Shown: positions 41,965 through 52,900, numbered from the stretch's first letter. The stretch is 64,000 nucleotides of DNA from Verrucomicrobiales bacterium (GCA_028047635.1 JAOFXR010000007.1:1-64000), one strand, 5' to 3'. Numbers and translations: made by a program. The notes: generated by a model not told the origin, from the letters alone.

Positions 41965-44315
41965 TGCAAGAGTTGTGACACAGCTGTTTTCTTTCCACTC
42001 GGGGGAAAACGATAAGAGATACGACCGGGCTGGGAAGGCTCGATTTTTTCAACCCCATGACCAGTTAAATCCGGCTCACCCTCAGGGACTCGATTCTCCA
42101 ACGATGGTTCTAAAATGACATCAAAGGGGCTGTTCTCGACTTCGATGGATTTCGTCGAATCCCGCCGCTCAATCCGAACCTTCGTCCAGGTTACTTTCTC
42201 TTGCCCCTTCGCAGTGATGGGAATGTCCAATTCCATCCAATCCCATGCCTTCGGCAGAGCATCGCGAACCCGAAGGGTTTCATCGGTAACCGAGTATGAG
42301 ACTCCGGCGATACCTTCAAGAAGCAGAAGGATCTTTCCTGCATTGAAATTCGAATACTGATCTCCAAACAGTTTGAGATCCCGCTGATAGGCTTCCGGCG
42401 CCACCGGAATGCCCCATTCGTCGTTGAAATTGTATTTTGAGAGATGATCCAAAGTAAGCTCTGAAGCAGTATCTGAAAGGCCCTGACAAAACATCCCATC
42501 GAGTGTGAAATAGGCAGTATCCGGAGTGTAGCCGAAAGAGTGATCAACAGGTGTAGCGAACTTCGTCATGGACTGGGCCGACATCGCACGGGGAAAGATC
42601 TCACCGAGGAATCCCTTATCTCTGTCCAGAGCCCAACTGCTGACCATTTTCTCAGCATATTCCCTGGGGAAATGTTTTGACCGCATCGACCAGAACGCAT
42701 TCGTCATGAGCATGCCGTCTTTCCCTCCCGCAAAATAATCGGCGTTTCCGTTTACGCCCCAGCGCTGGTCGAACATCCGTCGAATGTGTTCCGGCTCCCG
42801 ACGGACGAGTGTCAGCCAGTGCTCGGCATCCTCCTTGTGCCCGGTGGCGCTTGCCATTTTCTCCAACACGTCAGCTACTTCGAATTGGTTCATCGCAAAA
42901 CCGGGGATTGCTTTCCAAAAGACTTTTCGAAAATAGCCCTCGTAGCAGTGGCGAATGAAATCGATATCTCCCGTGTGCTCGTAGATCTGCCATGCACCAA
43001 GCACATGTTCGGATAGCTCCGCGCCGTAGGCTCCGGAATGCCATGTCGTACCTTTGTTGTCCGACAGCAGGATGAGTCCATTTGGCAACTCACGGTAGCG
43101 GCCGTTTTCGACAAGATGTTTCCAGGTCAAAACATTCCCGTAGGCGAATCGTGGCTTATCAGCTGCCCAGGCACCCACCTTGATCTGAAAGCAGGCGTCG
43201 TAGCGATGAATTCCCAGGAAATTGTTTACCGCCGTCTGCGTGTGATTCTCCATTTCCCAGTCACTTTGGACGTCGATGTAATACATCAAATAGAGTGCCC
43301 ACAGGTAGTAATAGATGTCTTCAAACTTTTTGTCGCTACATCGAAACTGCGGAATCCCTCGGCTCAACAGTTCGTTCATCGACTCTGTCTTTTCTTCGAG
43401 GGATTTGGAATCTTTCTCGATAATCTCGCGAGCGGCCTGAATCGCCTGGGAGGCGTCATCGTGCATCGCCCAGGAAACCGTCACACCATGGTGATCGCAG
43501 GGAACCTCGAATTGATAATGCTTCTCGCCATCAGCACCGTCCCGAAAAGTCACGTTGTTAGAAAAGTCGCGTGACGCCGATAGCACTGTTGTCATTCCCT
43601 CGTAAACGATTGGACCAATTCTCTCTGGTCCATTGGGATCGGGGCGGGACTTCACGGTACCGCCTTCAGTGATCGCAATGACATTTTCGCCGCCCCGATT
43701 TTCGATACTGGCAGTTGAGGTGACACTGTCTCTCACGAAAAAACTGTTCCCGGAGAATCGCAAGATAACCGGCCGTGAGGAGGTGATGATTGAGGCTGCT
43801 GCATCATTCGCGCCAATGAATTTCTCCTCCCGAATCTGGACCCCCGCTACGGTGTATTCACAAACCATCTTGTCTGGCCGCCAATACATCTTCTCCGGCA
43901 CGGGATGTTCGAATTCCTCACCATCGACAATCACCGTCCCATAGAGAACTCGTGTGTCCTTATAGAATTCCCAGCCGGAAAAATCGTTTCCCACTCCGGT
44001 GTGCTCGCTACCTTGAAGCTCGCTCTCGAGCAGACCAACCCCGCGACTCCGCAGATCATGACAAAAGGGATGTGTCAGGCCAATCGTCTCGTCTTCAATA
44101 GGGTTCCAACTCGCATGAAACCCACCGATGTAATAGCTGACATTACCCGCGAGGAATCCGTGCTTCTTCCCTTGCACTTCCTGCTGCAATCTCTCGCAAT
44201 AGTCAGTGATTGGGGGCGCCCCTTCTGATCGGTCCCCACAGCCGGAGTTAGAGATCGAAAGCACCACCACAAGAGATGCAAGACAGGGCGTTTTGAATCC
44301 CTCTAAGCATTTCAT
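41961..44315 (-). CDS. Alpha/alpha-toroid glycoside hydrolase-like lipoprotein
   Basis: A 784-residue product starting at the ATG at 44315, whose A is shared with the upstream TGA (TGATG). The N-terminus looks like a lipoprotein signal with Cys26 (SNSGCGD). Residues about 40-310 are a beta-rich domain. Residues about 330-700 look like an (alpha/alpha)6 barrel of the GH63/MGH1-like kind: DIYYYLWALYLMYYIDVQSD, NNFLGIHRYDACFQIKVGAW, YGAELSEHVLGAWQIYEHTG, MDQRWGVNGNADYFAGGKDGM, with acidic residues suited to an inverting glycosidase. A short beta domain ends the protein. I cannot assign a CAZy family with certainty. The two flanking sulfatase genes suggest a sulfated oligosaccharide substrate. 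Confidence 0.65.
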   Translation of the reverse strand: MKCLEGFKTPCLASLVVVLSISNSGCGDRSEGAPPITDYCERLQQEVQGKKHGFLAGNVSYYIGGFHASWNPIEDETIGLTHPFCHDLRSRGVGLLESELQGSEHTGVGNDFSGWEFYKDTRVLYGTVIVDGEEFEHPVPEKMYWRPDKMVCEYTVAGVQIREEKFIGANDAAASIITSSRPVILRFSGNSFFVRDSVTSTASIENRGGENVIAITEGGTVKSRPDPNGPERIGPIVYEGMTTVLSASRDFSNNVTFRDGADGEKHYQFEVPCDHHGVTVSWAMHDDASQAIQAAREIIEKDSKSLEEKTESMNELLSRGIPQFRCSDKKFEDIYYYLWALYLMYYIDVQSDWEMENHTQTAVNNFLGIHRYDACFQIKVGAWAADKPRFAYGNVLTWKHLVENGRYRELPNGLILLSDNKGTTWHSGAYGAELSEHVLGAWQIYEHTGDIDFIRHCYEGYFRKVFWKAIPGFAMNQFEVADVLEKMASATGHKEDAEHWLTLVRREPEHIRRMFDQRWGVNGNADYFAGGKDGMLMTNAFWSMRSKHFPREYAEKMVSSWALDRDKGFLGEIFPRAMSAQSMTKFATPVDHSFGYTPDTAYFTLDGMFCQGLSDTASELTLDHLSKYNFNDEWGIPVAPEAYQRDLKLFGDQYSNFNAGKILLLLEGIAGVSYSVTDETLRVRDALPKAWDWMELDIPITAKGQEKVTWTKVRIERRDSTKSIEVENSPFDVILEPSLENRVPEGEPDLTGHGVEKIEPSQPGRISYRFPPSGKKTAVSQLLQ

Positions 44316-45889
44316 CAAAACGTGGTGCCTTTCATTTTCTCTTCGCATTCCATTCGGTTCTTTTCAATTCGCTCCAGGTTTTCCTTCAACTTACGATCTG
44401 CCTCTTCAATGATTTTCTCGTCTCCGTCGGCACGTTCAATCATCCGCGCGTGATTGACTCTTGCCTGGGATTCGAATCGATCCAACTCGGCAAAGCGTGC
44501 CTCGTATACATCTTGAACATCCTCCGCATCAATCGACTCCAGATACTTCGACATCTCTTTCTGAAGCCGCAGAGCAACCTTCGGATTCTCATAGATTAGA
44601 TTGTTTTTCTCTCTGTAGTCATCAACTACGTTGTAGAGCTTTTGCTCCCCCGTGAGAAGGTGCTTCATCAGCTTGTAGTCACCCAGTCGAATGACACTGA
44701 GAGGAGCGGCAAAGTAGCAAGGGTAGTGGAAAACAAAGCCATCAACGGGACGCGCGACCGCGCCCTCATTCCCCTTAATAAACAGATCGCGAAGACTCCC
44801 GCCATCCAGATCATCCGGCAACGGGGCGTCGCTCCCTGACAAATCGTGAAACGTCGGAAGGAAATCCCACTGAACGATTGGCTCATCACATTGACCGCCC
44901 TTTCTCACCTCGGGGCCGGCAATAACGAACGGAATACGCAACCCGCCTTCGTAGAGATTTGCTTTCCCGCCTGACAAAGCGCCATTCGGCGTCAGCCCAC
45001 CTCCATTGTCGGAGGTAAAAATGATGAAGGTATTGTTAGACTCACCGGTCTTTTCAACCGCTTCGACGATGGCACCGAGACCTTCGTCGACCTCTTCCAG
45101 CATCGCAGCGTACTGCAAACGCCATGAACTAGTCTTCATTCCCTCCGGCACCTCATCCGACGGTAAATAATCCTCGTCCTTACAGTATTTTCCGCGAGGC
45201 AGCTTTCGATACTTCTCGATCAAATCCTCGCGGGCGGCATGCGGCACGTGCACCGCATAGTGTGAGACCATCATGAAGAACGGCCGCTTTCCGCTGTGCT
45301 CATTAACAAAATCTACTGAACGTTTTTTCAGTTCAGGCATTCGCTTTGGATTTTCAGGCGACAGGGGAGTCTTTGTTTTCAGGCTGACATACTCACCATG
45401 GAAATTGCCATTGTCTGCCTTGCCGTCAAATTCATCGGTGACGTCGTAGCCGATTGTTTTCATCTGCTCGTTGCTCATTCCCTTTCCGAAGTGAGCCGTG
45501 ATATAATTCGAGTCAGCAGATTTTAAAACATCAGCCAAAGAAACTTCATCCTTCCATTCCAACTCGCGTTGCAGAGCGAGAACATCGTGCACGAAAGTAT
45601 AGCCAAGCCTCGCAGGCGTTTTCCCAAATTGAATACTCTTGCGTGACGGCGTGCAGGTCGGAGCCGGTGCGTAGGCATTCGAGAATTTCATGCCACGCTT
45701 TGCCAGCTTCTCCAAATGAGGAGTCTGGTGAAAATCGCTTGCAGATTCAGGATCGTTATCCATCATGCGGACGGATGTATCGGCCCAGCCAAGGTCATCG
45801 ACATAGATGACAATGAAGTTGGGCCTCTCCGCGGACTGTGCCTGCAGGAAGAGGGCAGCCGCAAGAATGGTAGTCGCTATTTTTTTCAT
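44315..45889 (-). CDS. Secreted S1-type sulfatase with degenerate GKWHLG
   Basis: A 524-residue exported sulfatase (signal MKKIATTILAAALFLQAQSA). YVDDLGWADTSVRMMD opens the metal site, the formylglycine motif is TCTPSR with Cys79, and SHYAVHVPH, TSDNGGGLTPNGALSGGK and LYEGGLRIPF follow. Where other S1 enzymes have GKWHLG, this one reads HFGKGMSNEQ, so Trp and His are replaced while the Lys is kept; the substrate pocket is probably different. The last 70 residues are a charged helix (ARFAELDRFESQARVNHARM). The gene starts 47 bases after the GH127 stop and its stop overlaps the next start by one base. Confidence 0.87.
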   Translation of the reverse strand: MKKIATTILAAALFLQAQSAERPNFIVIYVDDLGWADTSVRMMDNDPESASDFHQTPHLEKLAKRGMKFSNAYAPAPTCTPSRKSIQFGKTPARLGYTFVHDVLALQRELEWKDEVSLADVLKSADSNYITAHFGKGMSNEQMKTIGYDVTDEFDGKADNGNFHGEYVSLKTKTPLSPENPKRMPELKKRSVDFVNEHSGKRPFFMMVSHYAVHVPHAAREDLIEKYRKLPRGKYCKDEDYLPSDEVPEGMKTSSWRLQYAAMLEEVDEGLGAIVEAVEKTGESNNTFIIFTSDNGGGLTPNGALSGGKANLYEGGLRIPFVIAGPEVRKGGQCDEPIVQWDFLPTFHDLSGSDAPLPDDLDGGSLRDLFIKGNEGAVARPVDGFVFHYPCYFAAPLSVIRLGDYKLMKHLLTGEQKLYNVVDDYREKNNLIYENPKVALRLQKEMSKYLESIDAEDVQDVYEARFAELDRFESQARVNHARMIERADGDEKIIEEADRKLKENLERIEKNRMECEEKMKGTTF

Positions 45890-45950
45890 GATTCAACAGG
45901 GTATGGTCGTAGAGTAAACAGGGTTATACGTCAGGCCTAATCCTCTTCAA
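45890..45950 (-). promoter_or_regulatory. Candidate internal promoter with two AACAGGG direct repeats
   Basis: Read on the minus strand: TTGAAG (45950-45945), 16 bases, TATAAC (45928-45923), upstream of the sulfatase start at 45889. On the plus strand AACAGGGTA (45895-45903) and AACAGGGTTA (45917-45926) start exactly 22 bases apart, about two helical turns, as expected for an operator. The same word occurs before cimA, dhaL, the VanX-type gene and the symporter. Confidence 0.35.
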
Positions 45951-48432
45951 ACTGGACTTGCACCTCCAGAATACCCACCGCAGTGGCTTCTTGCGGGGTG
46001 ATATGAATTCGGATCGCATCGCAACTCGTCGGAGCGGCGGGATGCACCACATTGAACTGATTGGCTCGTGTGTCGTATTGGTCAGTTGTGTAGAGTTCGA
46101 AAGGCTTCCACTCCCCATCTTGCTCAATCTCGAGGGACCACTCTTTCGGGAATTTCACGTCGCCCTGCCAACGGTCCATCCAGAATACGGCGACACTGCG
46201 AATGCTTTTCGTTTTAGCAAACCGACCAACAATCCACTGCGACTCTCCGGGCTTTCCCCGACTCGACCAACGAAGAACTTTATTTCCACTCGACCATTCA
46301 TCGACCTCGCCGTCACCAATCGCGGTGATGGTATCTTCCGAGGCCGTGTGAGACGCTTCAATCGAAGAAAACACACTCTCCATCGGAAGAGCAAGCGGGT
46401 CATAAATCGCAAGTTCTTCTTTCGTCGAAAACCACACCGTCATGGATCCGGTGCCACGATTGTTCCACGCATAATAGGGCGTTAGTGTCAGGGATGCATC
46501 ACTCTCGCTGCCTCCGTTTTTCGTAAGCGTGCTTGCTGGAATCTTCATCTGAATAAATGATCCGTGGTCGACATTTTCAGTAGAAGCTTTCGCATTCCCA
46601 ACATCAGGCGTTTTATCAAAAAAGTAACGTTGCGTGACGCCACCATTGTCGATTCCTTCTGCACACATCACAAACGGCCCGCGAGTAAACGCAATACGGT
46701 CTTCATTCGCCTCAACAGCAGGATGACTCCGATTCACCCGTATCGGCATAGGTAACATAAGCTCAACCACATCCCCTTTTTTCCACTCCCGCTCGATGAC
46801 TAAAAAGCCCTTTTCGAGTGGGTCGGTCTTAATCATCTCTCCATTCACAGCGAGCGAAACAGGCGTCACAGGAGAATCGACAAAATGATAGAGTTCGCCG
46901 GGCACAAACTGCTTCCCTTGCGCCCACGTTGGAACACGAAGGTGCAGTCGAAAGGCTGTCGGTTTAACTGGATCAACAGTTACTTGGATCTTTCCATCGT
47001 TGGGGTATTCGGTTTCCTGCGCGATCGCTACTACGGTTTCTCCAATCGGAACGGTTGTGTTCGATTCTGCGTAGAGAGTCACGAAGAGGTTTTCCGTATC
47101 ATGAGCATAGGTCATCCCCGGAACTTGCGGGATAAGTCGAGCAATGTTCGAGGGACAACAGGCAGTACCGAACCAGGGCGCGCGCCCGGCCGTCCCATGG
47201 TTGAATGGAAACTTTCCATCAGCATCGAGAGGGTTGACGTAGAAAAATTTGTTCCCCTCCAAATTCACTCCCGCCAACACATTGTTGAACAAAGCCACTT
47301 CTGCCACATCCAAATAGCGGGCATCCTTGTGGAGAAGAAACATGCGATGATTGAAGAACACATTCCCGACCGCTGCGCAGGTCTCATTGAAAGCGTGAGC
47401 GTTTGGCAGTTCATATTGTGGGCCAAACCCCTCAATCCCATGCACTGCACCTAATCCCCCGGTAATGTGCATTCGCGTGTTCGTGATGTCGCCCCAGATT
47501 CTATCAAGGGCCATTGCGTATTCCTTTTTTCCGGTGAGGGCTCCAACATCAGTCATCGCTGAATAGAGATAAGTCGCCCTCACGGCGTGCCCGACTGCCT
47601 CACTCTGTTCGGTCACTGGCTTGTGCTGCTGTGCGTAGGTGGGTGACATGACCCCTTCTCCGTCTGGAATAAAAGTTACTCCACGGATCTCCAGGAACTT
47701 CCGTGCCATATCGAGATAAAGATCATTTCCGGTGACCCTGTAAAGCTTCACCAAAGCCAGCTCTGGCTCCTGATGGCCGGGAGCCTGACGGATAGGTTTT
47801 CCATCATTGTATTTCGGATCCCCTTCGAAAAAGACCCGGTTGATGTGTCGAGCATTTTTTTCCGCAATCTTAAGAAGCTCATCCTTTCCTGTTGTCTCAA
47901 AATAGGCCACAGCCGCTTCATAAAGATGCCCCATATTGTAGAGCTCGTGACTGTGCACGACAAAGGAATAAGGTTTATCACCCATCATACTTTTCTCCGA
48001 ACCAACTCCGGTTGTATGTGACGGGTAAAGGTATCCGTCTTCCTCCTGAGCCTCACCAATGACGGCGATGATTTTATCCATCTTCGCTTCAAGTTCCGGG
48101 TCACGTTCTAATTGCAGGAGATAGGCTGCCCCCTCCATAACCTTGTAAAGATCGGAATCAATAAAGCGATGCGCCTGATGATCCTTGACCGCTTTCCCGT
48201 CGAGAGAATCGGCGGCAGCCTGGAGGTGTTCGACACCTGACGAGGTGCGTTCAAACGCCCACGGAACGAGCGTCTCTCTTTGAGTGATCATTCGCGGTCG
48301 CCAGAAGTCGCTCGTCATCTCCACGTCTTTATAGGAAGGCGCTTTGAGAGGGTAGTCGGCGGCGGTAGCGACATTTAAAAGCAGCGCTGATACAAGGATT
48401 GAAACATACAGAGTAGCGGCGGATAAATTCAT
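45937..48432 (-). CDS. GH127-type beta-L-arabinofuranosidase with C-terminal discoidin-like domain
   Basis: An 831-residue exported enzyme (signal ending NVATA). The core matches GH127 (formerly DUF1680), whose studied member HypBA1 releases beta-L-arabinofuranose using a zinc-bound cysteine nucleophile. Here the equivalents are all visible: acid/base Glu334 (HGIEGF), zinc ligands Glu350 and Cys352 (FNETCA), and Cys425-Cys426 in GTACCPSN, with Cys425 the likely nucleophile. Residues about 460-640 form the beta-sandwich. Residues about 700-831 (WIVGRFAKTKSIRSVAVFWM, then WSLEIEQDGEWKPFELY) look like an F5/8-type carbohydrate-binding domain not found in HypBA1. First gene of the sulfatase/glycosidase cluster on this strand. 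Confidence 0.87.
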   Translation of the reverse strand: MNLSAATLYVSILVSALLLNVATAADYPLKAPSYKDVEMTSDFWRPRMITQRETLVPWAFERTSSGVEHLQAAADSLDGKAVKDHQAHRFIDSDLYKVMEGAAYLLQLERDPELEAKMDKIIAVIGEAQEEDGYLYPSHTTGVGSEKSMMGDKPYSFVVHSHELYNMGHLYEAAVAYFETTGKDELLKIAEKNARHINRVFFEGDPKYNDGKPIRQAPGHQEPELALVKLYRVTGNDLYLDMARKFLEIRGVTFIPDGEGVMSPTYAQQHKPVTEQSEAVGHAVRATYLYSAMTDVGALTGKKEYAMALDRIWGDITNTRMHITGGLGAVHGIEGFGPQYELPNAHAFNETCAAVGNVFFNHRMFLLHKDARYLDVAEVALFNNVLAGVNLEGNKFFYVNPLDADGKFPFNHGTAGRAPWFGTACCPSNIARLIPQVPGMTYAHDTENLFVTLYAESNTTVPIGETVVAIAQETEYPNDGKIQVTVDPVKPTAFRLHLRVPTWAQGKQFVPGELYHFVDSPVTPVSLAVNGEMIKTDPLEKGFLVIEREWKKGDVVELMLPMPIRVNRSHPAVEANEDRIAFTRGPFVMCAEGIDNGGVTQRYFFDKTPDVGNAKASTENVDHGSFIQMKIPASTLTKNGGSESDASLTLTPYYAWNNRGTGSMTVWFSTKEELAIYDPLALPMESVFSSIEASHTASEDTITAIGDGEVDEWSSGNKVLRWSSRGKPGESQWIVGRFAKTKSIRSVAVFWMDRWQGDVKFPKEWSLEIEQDGEWKPFELYTTDQYDTRANQFNVVHPAAPTSCDAIRIHITPQEATAVGILEVQVQFEED

Positions 48433-48656
48433 CAGGCTGGTCGGAATAGGAGGCTATTGGAACCACTATTCTGCCCGTATACGAAAAAGAGACAAGTCCA
48501 CTGATTTATGAAAGTGGACGCAATATTGTAGAAAATCGACTCCTTGACATGATCGACTTTTTTTCTTAACTCAGCTTCCGAAACCGCTTTGCAGCACGCG
48601 AGATTGCAGTGATCATGGGGCCTAATTTATTTCGCGGAAACCTTCTTGAATCCAAA
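48433..48656. other. 224-base spacer between GH127 and serine hydrolase genes
   Basis: Holds the leader of the GH127 gene on the minus strand. GTCCAC (48496-48501) and GTGGAC (48514-48519) form a 6-base inverted repeat that could be an operator, and TCGACT occurs twice near 48535-48566. No gene is supported here. Confidence 0.35.
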
Positions 48657-49784
48657 TCAGTCGCCCGCCAGAAACCGCTGCAAGGCTTCTATCACAGCGG
48701 GCTGTTGGCGCAGCCCGGACAGAGTCCAACAACCTGCGACCGAGATTCCTCTCTCGAGATCTACCGCAAGCCAGGCACGATGCGTATTTAGTGAACCTGA
48801 GTGAGAGAGGATGATCGTCTTTCCGTTTCGCTTCACCACTTTCCAGCCCAAGCCGTACTGACTTTTTTGGCTCCTCGACGTTCCCGCATTTTGAATCAGC
48901 TCCTGCGATAGGCCCAGTGGGGTCTTCCCTGAACCATTCCATCCTTCGCTTATCGCGGTTCCAAACAAAGTCATCTCCTCCGCCGTTGTGTAAAGGCTTC
49001 CCCCGATCAATGGAAGCCGATGGTCCTCACCCAATTCGTGTGGTGAAGCATTTCGAGGTGATCCGGTGGCAATCTCATCGAGAGGAAATTGCGACGCGGG
49101 GAAATAGGTCGTTCTTGTCATTCCCAGCGGCTCGCATATCCGCTCCTGAAGAAGCGACTCAAACGTCTTTCCGGTAGCCAGTTCTGCGACCCTGCCCAAT
49201 ACACAATAGCCCGCTCCACTGTATGCGTAAGATGATCCTGGGACGACCTGCAGCGGTGATGCCGCGATCCCCTCGATGGATTCTTCCAAGCTCAGTCGAA
49301 AGTCCCGAATCCACCGTGACTGCTGCGGTGTCATCTTGAATTTCTGACTGTAGATCCCTGCACGATGGCACAGCAACTCCTCAACGGTAGGGGACCGCTC
49401 GGCACTCTTTCCGTTTTTTAGCATGGCCATGTCATACTCGGGAATCCAGCGACTGACGGGATTATCGAGCCGCAGGGGAACTTCACTGTCCGCTATCAGT
49501 GACAGCACGCAGGTCGAAGCAAACGGCTTTGAACAGGACGCAACAAGGAAGAGCGTTTTTTCATCCACCTTCTTGTCGCCGCCAGCTGACACGGTCCCGT
49601 AGCTTCCGGAAAACAGGAGCCCGGATTTTGCTCCAACCGCCACTTGAAGCCCGACCAACTCGCCCTCTTGGATGATCTTCTCCAATTCACTCTCCAGTGT
49701 CGCTATGCCCTCCTGACTTGCAGCCCAGGTCGGCACTCCCACGAAAAGACACAACAGAAAGAAGTATTTTGCTTTAAAATTCAT
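48657..49784 (-). CDS. Beta-lactamase-family (class C-like) serine hydrolase, exported
   Basis: A 375-residue protein with a signal peptide (MNFKAKYFFLLCLFVGVPTW then AAS); several Met codons lie close together and 49784 is chosen as the most signal-like. The S-x-x-K nucleophile motif is SCSK (Ser83, Lys86), the second motif is YSGAGY, and the third is HSGS in place of KTG, as in esterase and D-aminopeptidase members. Further family segments are LFLVASCSKPFASTCVLSLI, TVEELLCHRAG and EPLGMTRTTYF. In this context it may deacylate or de-esterify a carbohydrate, or act on peptidoglycan; resistance to beta-lactams is not implied. Confidence 0.85.
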   Translation of the reverse strand: MNFKAKYFFLLCLFVGVPTWAASQEGIATLESELEKIIQEGELVGLQVAVGAKSGLLFSGSYGTVSAGGDKKVDEKTLFLVASCSKPFASTCVLSLIADSEVPLRLDNPVSRWIPEYDMAMLKNGKSAERSPTVEELLCHRAGIYSQKFKMTPQQSRWIRDFRLSLEESIEGIAASPLQVVPGSSYAYSGAGYCVLGRVAELATGKTFESLLQERICEPLGMTRTTYFPASQFPLDEIATGSPRNASPHELGEDHRLPLIGGSLYTTAEEMTLFGTAISEGWNGSGKTPLGLSQELIQNAGTSRSQKSQYGLGWKVVKRNGKTIILSHSGSLNTHRAWLAVDLERGISVAGCWTLSGLRQQPAVIEALQRFLAGD

Positions 49785-49915
49785 CATCATCACAGGCAAC
49801 TCTACCATTTCGTCCCAATTTGAAATAGGCATGATCGCATACGAATCATGGAGAACGAAAACGCCGCGTCCGCGCTGTTGCCGGACTCTCTTTCTCTCTG
49901 TTACACTTAAAGCAG

Positions 49916-52900
49916 ATGAAATCGCTGTTCTCCTTCCTGTTCTTCGCTCTGTTTCCTATCGGCACTGTTTATTCGGAAGACTGGCCGATGTATCGGGCGG
50001 ACGCCAAGCGAAGTGCTTCTATAGCAGAATCGATTCCGAACCGATTGACGCTGCGCTGGACTCATCGCTCCAAGCACAGCCCGCGATCTGCCTGGCCCAC
50101 TTCCAAAAGGATCGATTTTGATTTGGTTTTTCATCCTATCATTGTTGGCGACCTCGTTTTGTTCGGAAGCTCGGTTGATGACCAACTTTATGCAATCGAT
50201 GCTGCCAGCGGAGACACGAAGTGGGCCTTTTTCACCGGCGCGCCGATCCGCTTTGCTCCCTGTGCCTGGGAAGACCGAGTGTTTGTGGCGAGCGATGATG
50301 GTTGGATCTATGCCGTTTCGCTGAACGACGGGGCTCTACTCTGGAAATTTCGGGGTGGGCCGGATGACAGTAAAGTGCTGGGAAATGAGCGCATGATTTC
50401 AAAATGGCCTGCGCGGGGAGGTCCCGTTGTGCTGGATGATACCGTGTATTTTTCTGCCGGAATTTGGCCGAGCGACGGCGTCTATTTGCATGCGCTTGAT
50501 GCGGACTCCGGTAAGCCCGTCTGGTCAAATGGTGAAACGGGTCGGATTTTTATGGATCAACCTCATGGCGGTGCACAAGCCGAAAGCGGTGTTTCCGCTC
50601 AGGGCTATCTTGTTGCCACAGGTAATCAATTACTGGTGCCAACCGGACGGGCAGTTCCGGCCATTTTTAATCGAGGCACGGGGCAGCTGCAACACTATCA
50701 TTTGCAAAAGAATCAGCAACGCGGTGGATCCCGTGTCATGGCGGCCGATCAGTTTCTGCTGAACGCGGGCTGCCTCTTTGACTTGGGATCGGGCGAGTTG
50801 AATTCTCAGATAGGGCTGGGCCCGGTAGTTGCCGTTTCCAATGGGATCGTGCAGGCAACGAGTCGTTCATTGAAAGCTTCGAAATGGCAGGATGCCCAGG
50901 TGATTGATCGAAAAGGGGCAGAGCAGAAAGTTCGGCAACTGAAAGAGAACCGACTCGTCACCGTCGAGGAGGAGATTCTTGATTTCATTGTCGCCGGAGG
51001 GGATGCCATTTGCGGAGAGGATGGACGAGTTAGCGTAATTGACTACGCAGGCCAACGCACCGTTTGGTGGTCGCATGAAGTTGAGGGCAAAGCACTCGGG
51101 CTCGCGGCGGGGAACGGACGTCTTGTCGTAAGCACGGATCGTGGAGTGGTTTATTGCTTTGATGGGGGGCCTGAATCGCTCGACAAGAATACGGCAGCAG
51201 CTGAAACGCCTCAAACTAAGCCCGGAAAAGAGGCACTCGCAGCAGCGGATGAAATTCTAGCCAAATCGAATCTGCGAGAAGGCTTTTGCGTGGACCTTGG
51301 TGCAGGAACCGGCGAACTGGCTCATGCGCTTGCAGAGAAATCAGACCTGCACATTTACGCTGTGGAAAGTGATCCTGAAAAAGTCGCGCTAGCCCGTAAA
51401 AAATTGAGCGATGCCGGCCTTTACGGGAGTCGAGTGACTCTCGTCGAGGCTGATCCGGCCGAAACAGGATTCCCGAAATATTTCGCGAATCTTGTCGTGT
51501 CTTCGCAATCTTTGTCGGGTGTGATTTCCAAACCCATCATCGAGGAGATGCAACGAATCCAGCGCCCCTTCGGTGGAAAAATGGTATCTGGTTCGCTAAC
51601 TGAAATGCAAGTCGAAGAGCGTGGAGCCCTCGAAGGATCCGGCAGTTGGACCCATCAAAATTCAAGCGCAGCCAACACACTCTGTTCCGATGATTCAGCC
51701 CTTAAAGGACCGCTTTCCATGTTCTGGTTCCGCGATGTCGATTTCGAAATTCCTAATCGCCACGGTCAAGGGCCTGCCCCCCTCGTTAATCAAGGTTGTA
51801 TGGTTGTCGGTGGCGTTGACGGCATTGCCTGCCTCGATGCCTACAATGGTCGGACCCTGTGGGTTTTTGAACTAAAAGACAACCTTACTGACTACGACGG
51901 GATTCATCATGACGTCGGGGTTGGCGCTACCGGAAGTAATTTCTGCCTCAGTGATGAGGCTGTTTTCCTGAAAAATGCCGACCGCTGTTTTCGGATCGAT
52001 TTGCTAACTGGCGAAGTTCTCGGAGAGTTTAAAACACCAGCGAGAGAGGGCGAAGGGAATCGTAACTGGGGATTTCTAGCGCACCAGAACGGAATTCTTT
52101 TCGGATCGATTGAGGATCAGAGTCATCAAGTGAGCCCGAGGTATAAGCTCACCAAGCTGCGCACCCAATCCACGCGATTTTTCGCGATGGATGACAAAAG
52201 CGGCGAAGTGAAATGGCAATTCGATCCAAAGCATTCGATTCGCAACAACGCCATCGCGATTGCCGACGACAAGGTGTTTCTGATTGATCGGGCACTTGTT
52301 GATGCTGACAACGTTCCCAATCCAAAACGCAATGGAAAGCACGTAAAAAAGCTTCCCGCCGATGATATCCCCGGTGGTATCCTCCTCGCTCTGAATTCTG
52401 AAAGCGGAAAGGAGTTGTGGCGGAATGATAAAGAAATTTTTGGCACACAGTTAGCCGCAAGCGAAACGCATTCGACTCTGATGATGAATTATGAAGCGGT
52501 GCGGCATAACTTTTTTGCCCTCCCCTCAGAAACCGGCGGGAGGCTCGCTGGATTCGATCTGAAAACTGGTAAACCGCGTTGGGATCATGCAGCCACCTAC
52601 CAGACTCGCCCTATTATTAACGACTACACGATCTATGCGCAGGGCGGTGCGTGGAATCTCATTACTGGGGAAGAGGTGCCATTTGAATTTGAGCGGTCTT
52701 ACGGCTGCGGGCAGATTTCATCGTCGAAAAATCTGATGTTGTTCCGCTCCGCCACTCTTGGTTACAAAGACCTTTCGCGAGATGCCGGAACGGAAAACTA
52801 TGGAGGCATTCGTCCCAGTTGCTGGATCAACGCCATTCCCGCAAATGGTCTCGTCCTCGTCCCGGATGGATCGTCCAAATGCGTCTGCAGCTATCAGATG

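Noticed and set aside
48535-48575. TTGACA at 48543 as a promoter on the plus strand
   Set aside because: No plus-strand gene lies downstream; the genes on both sides read on the minus strand.
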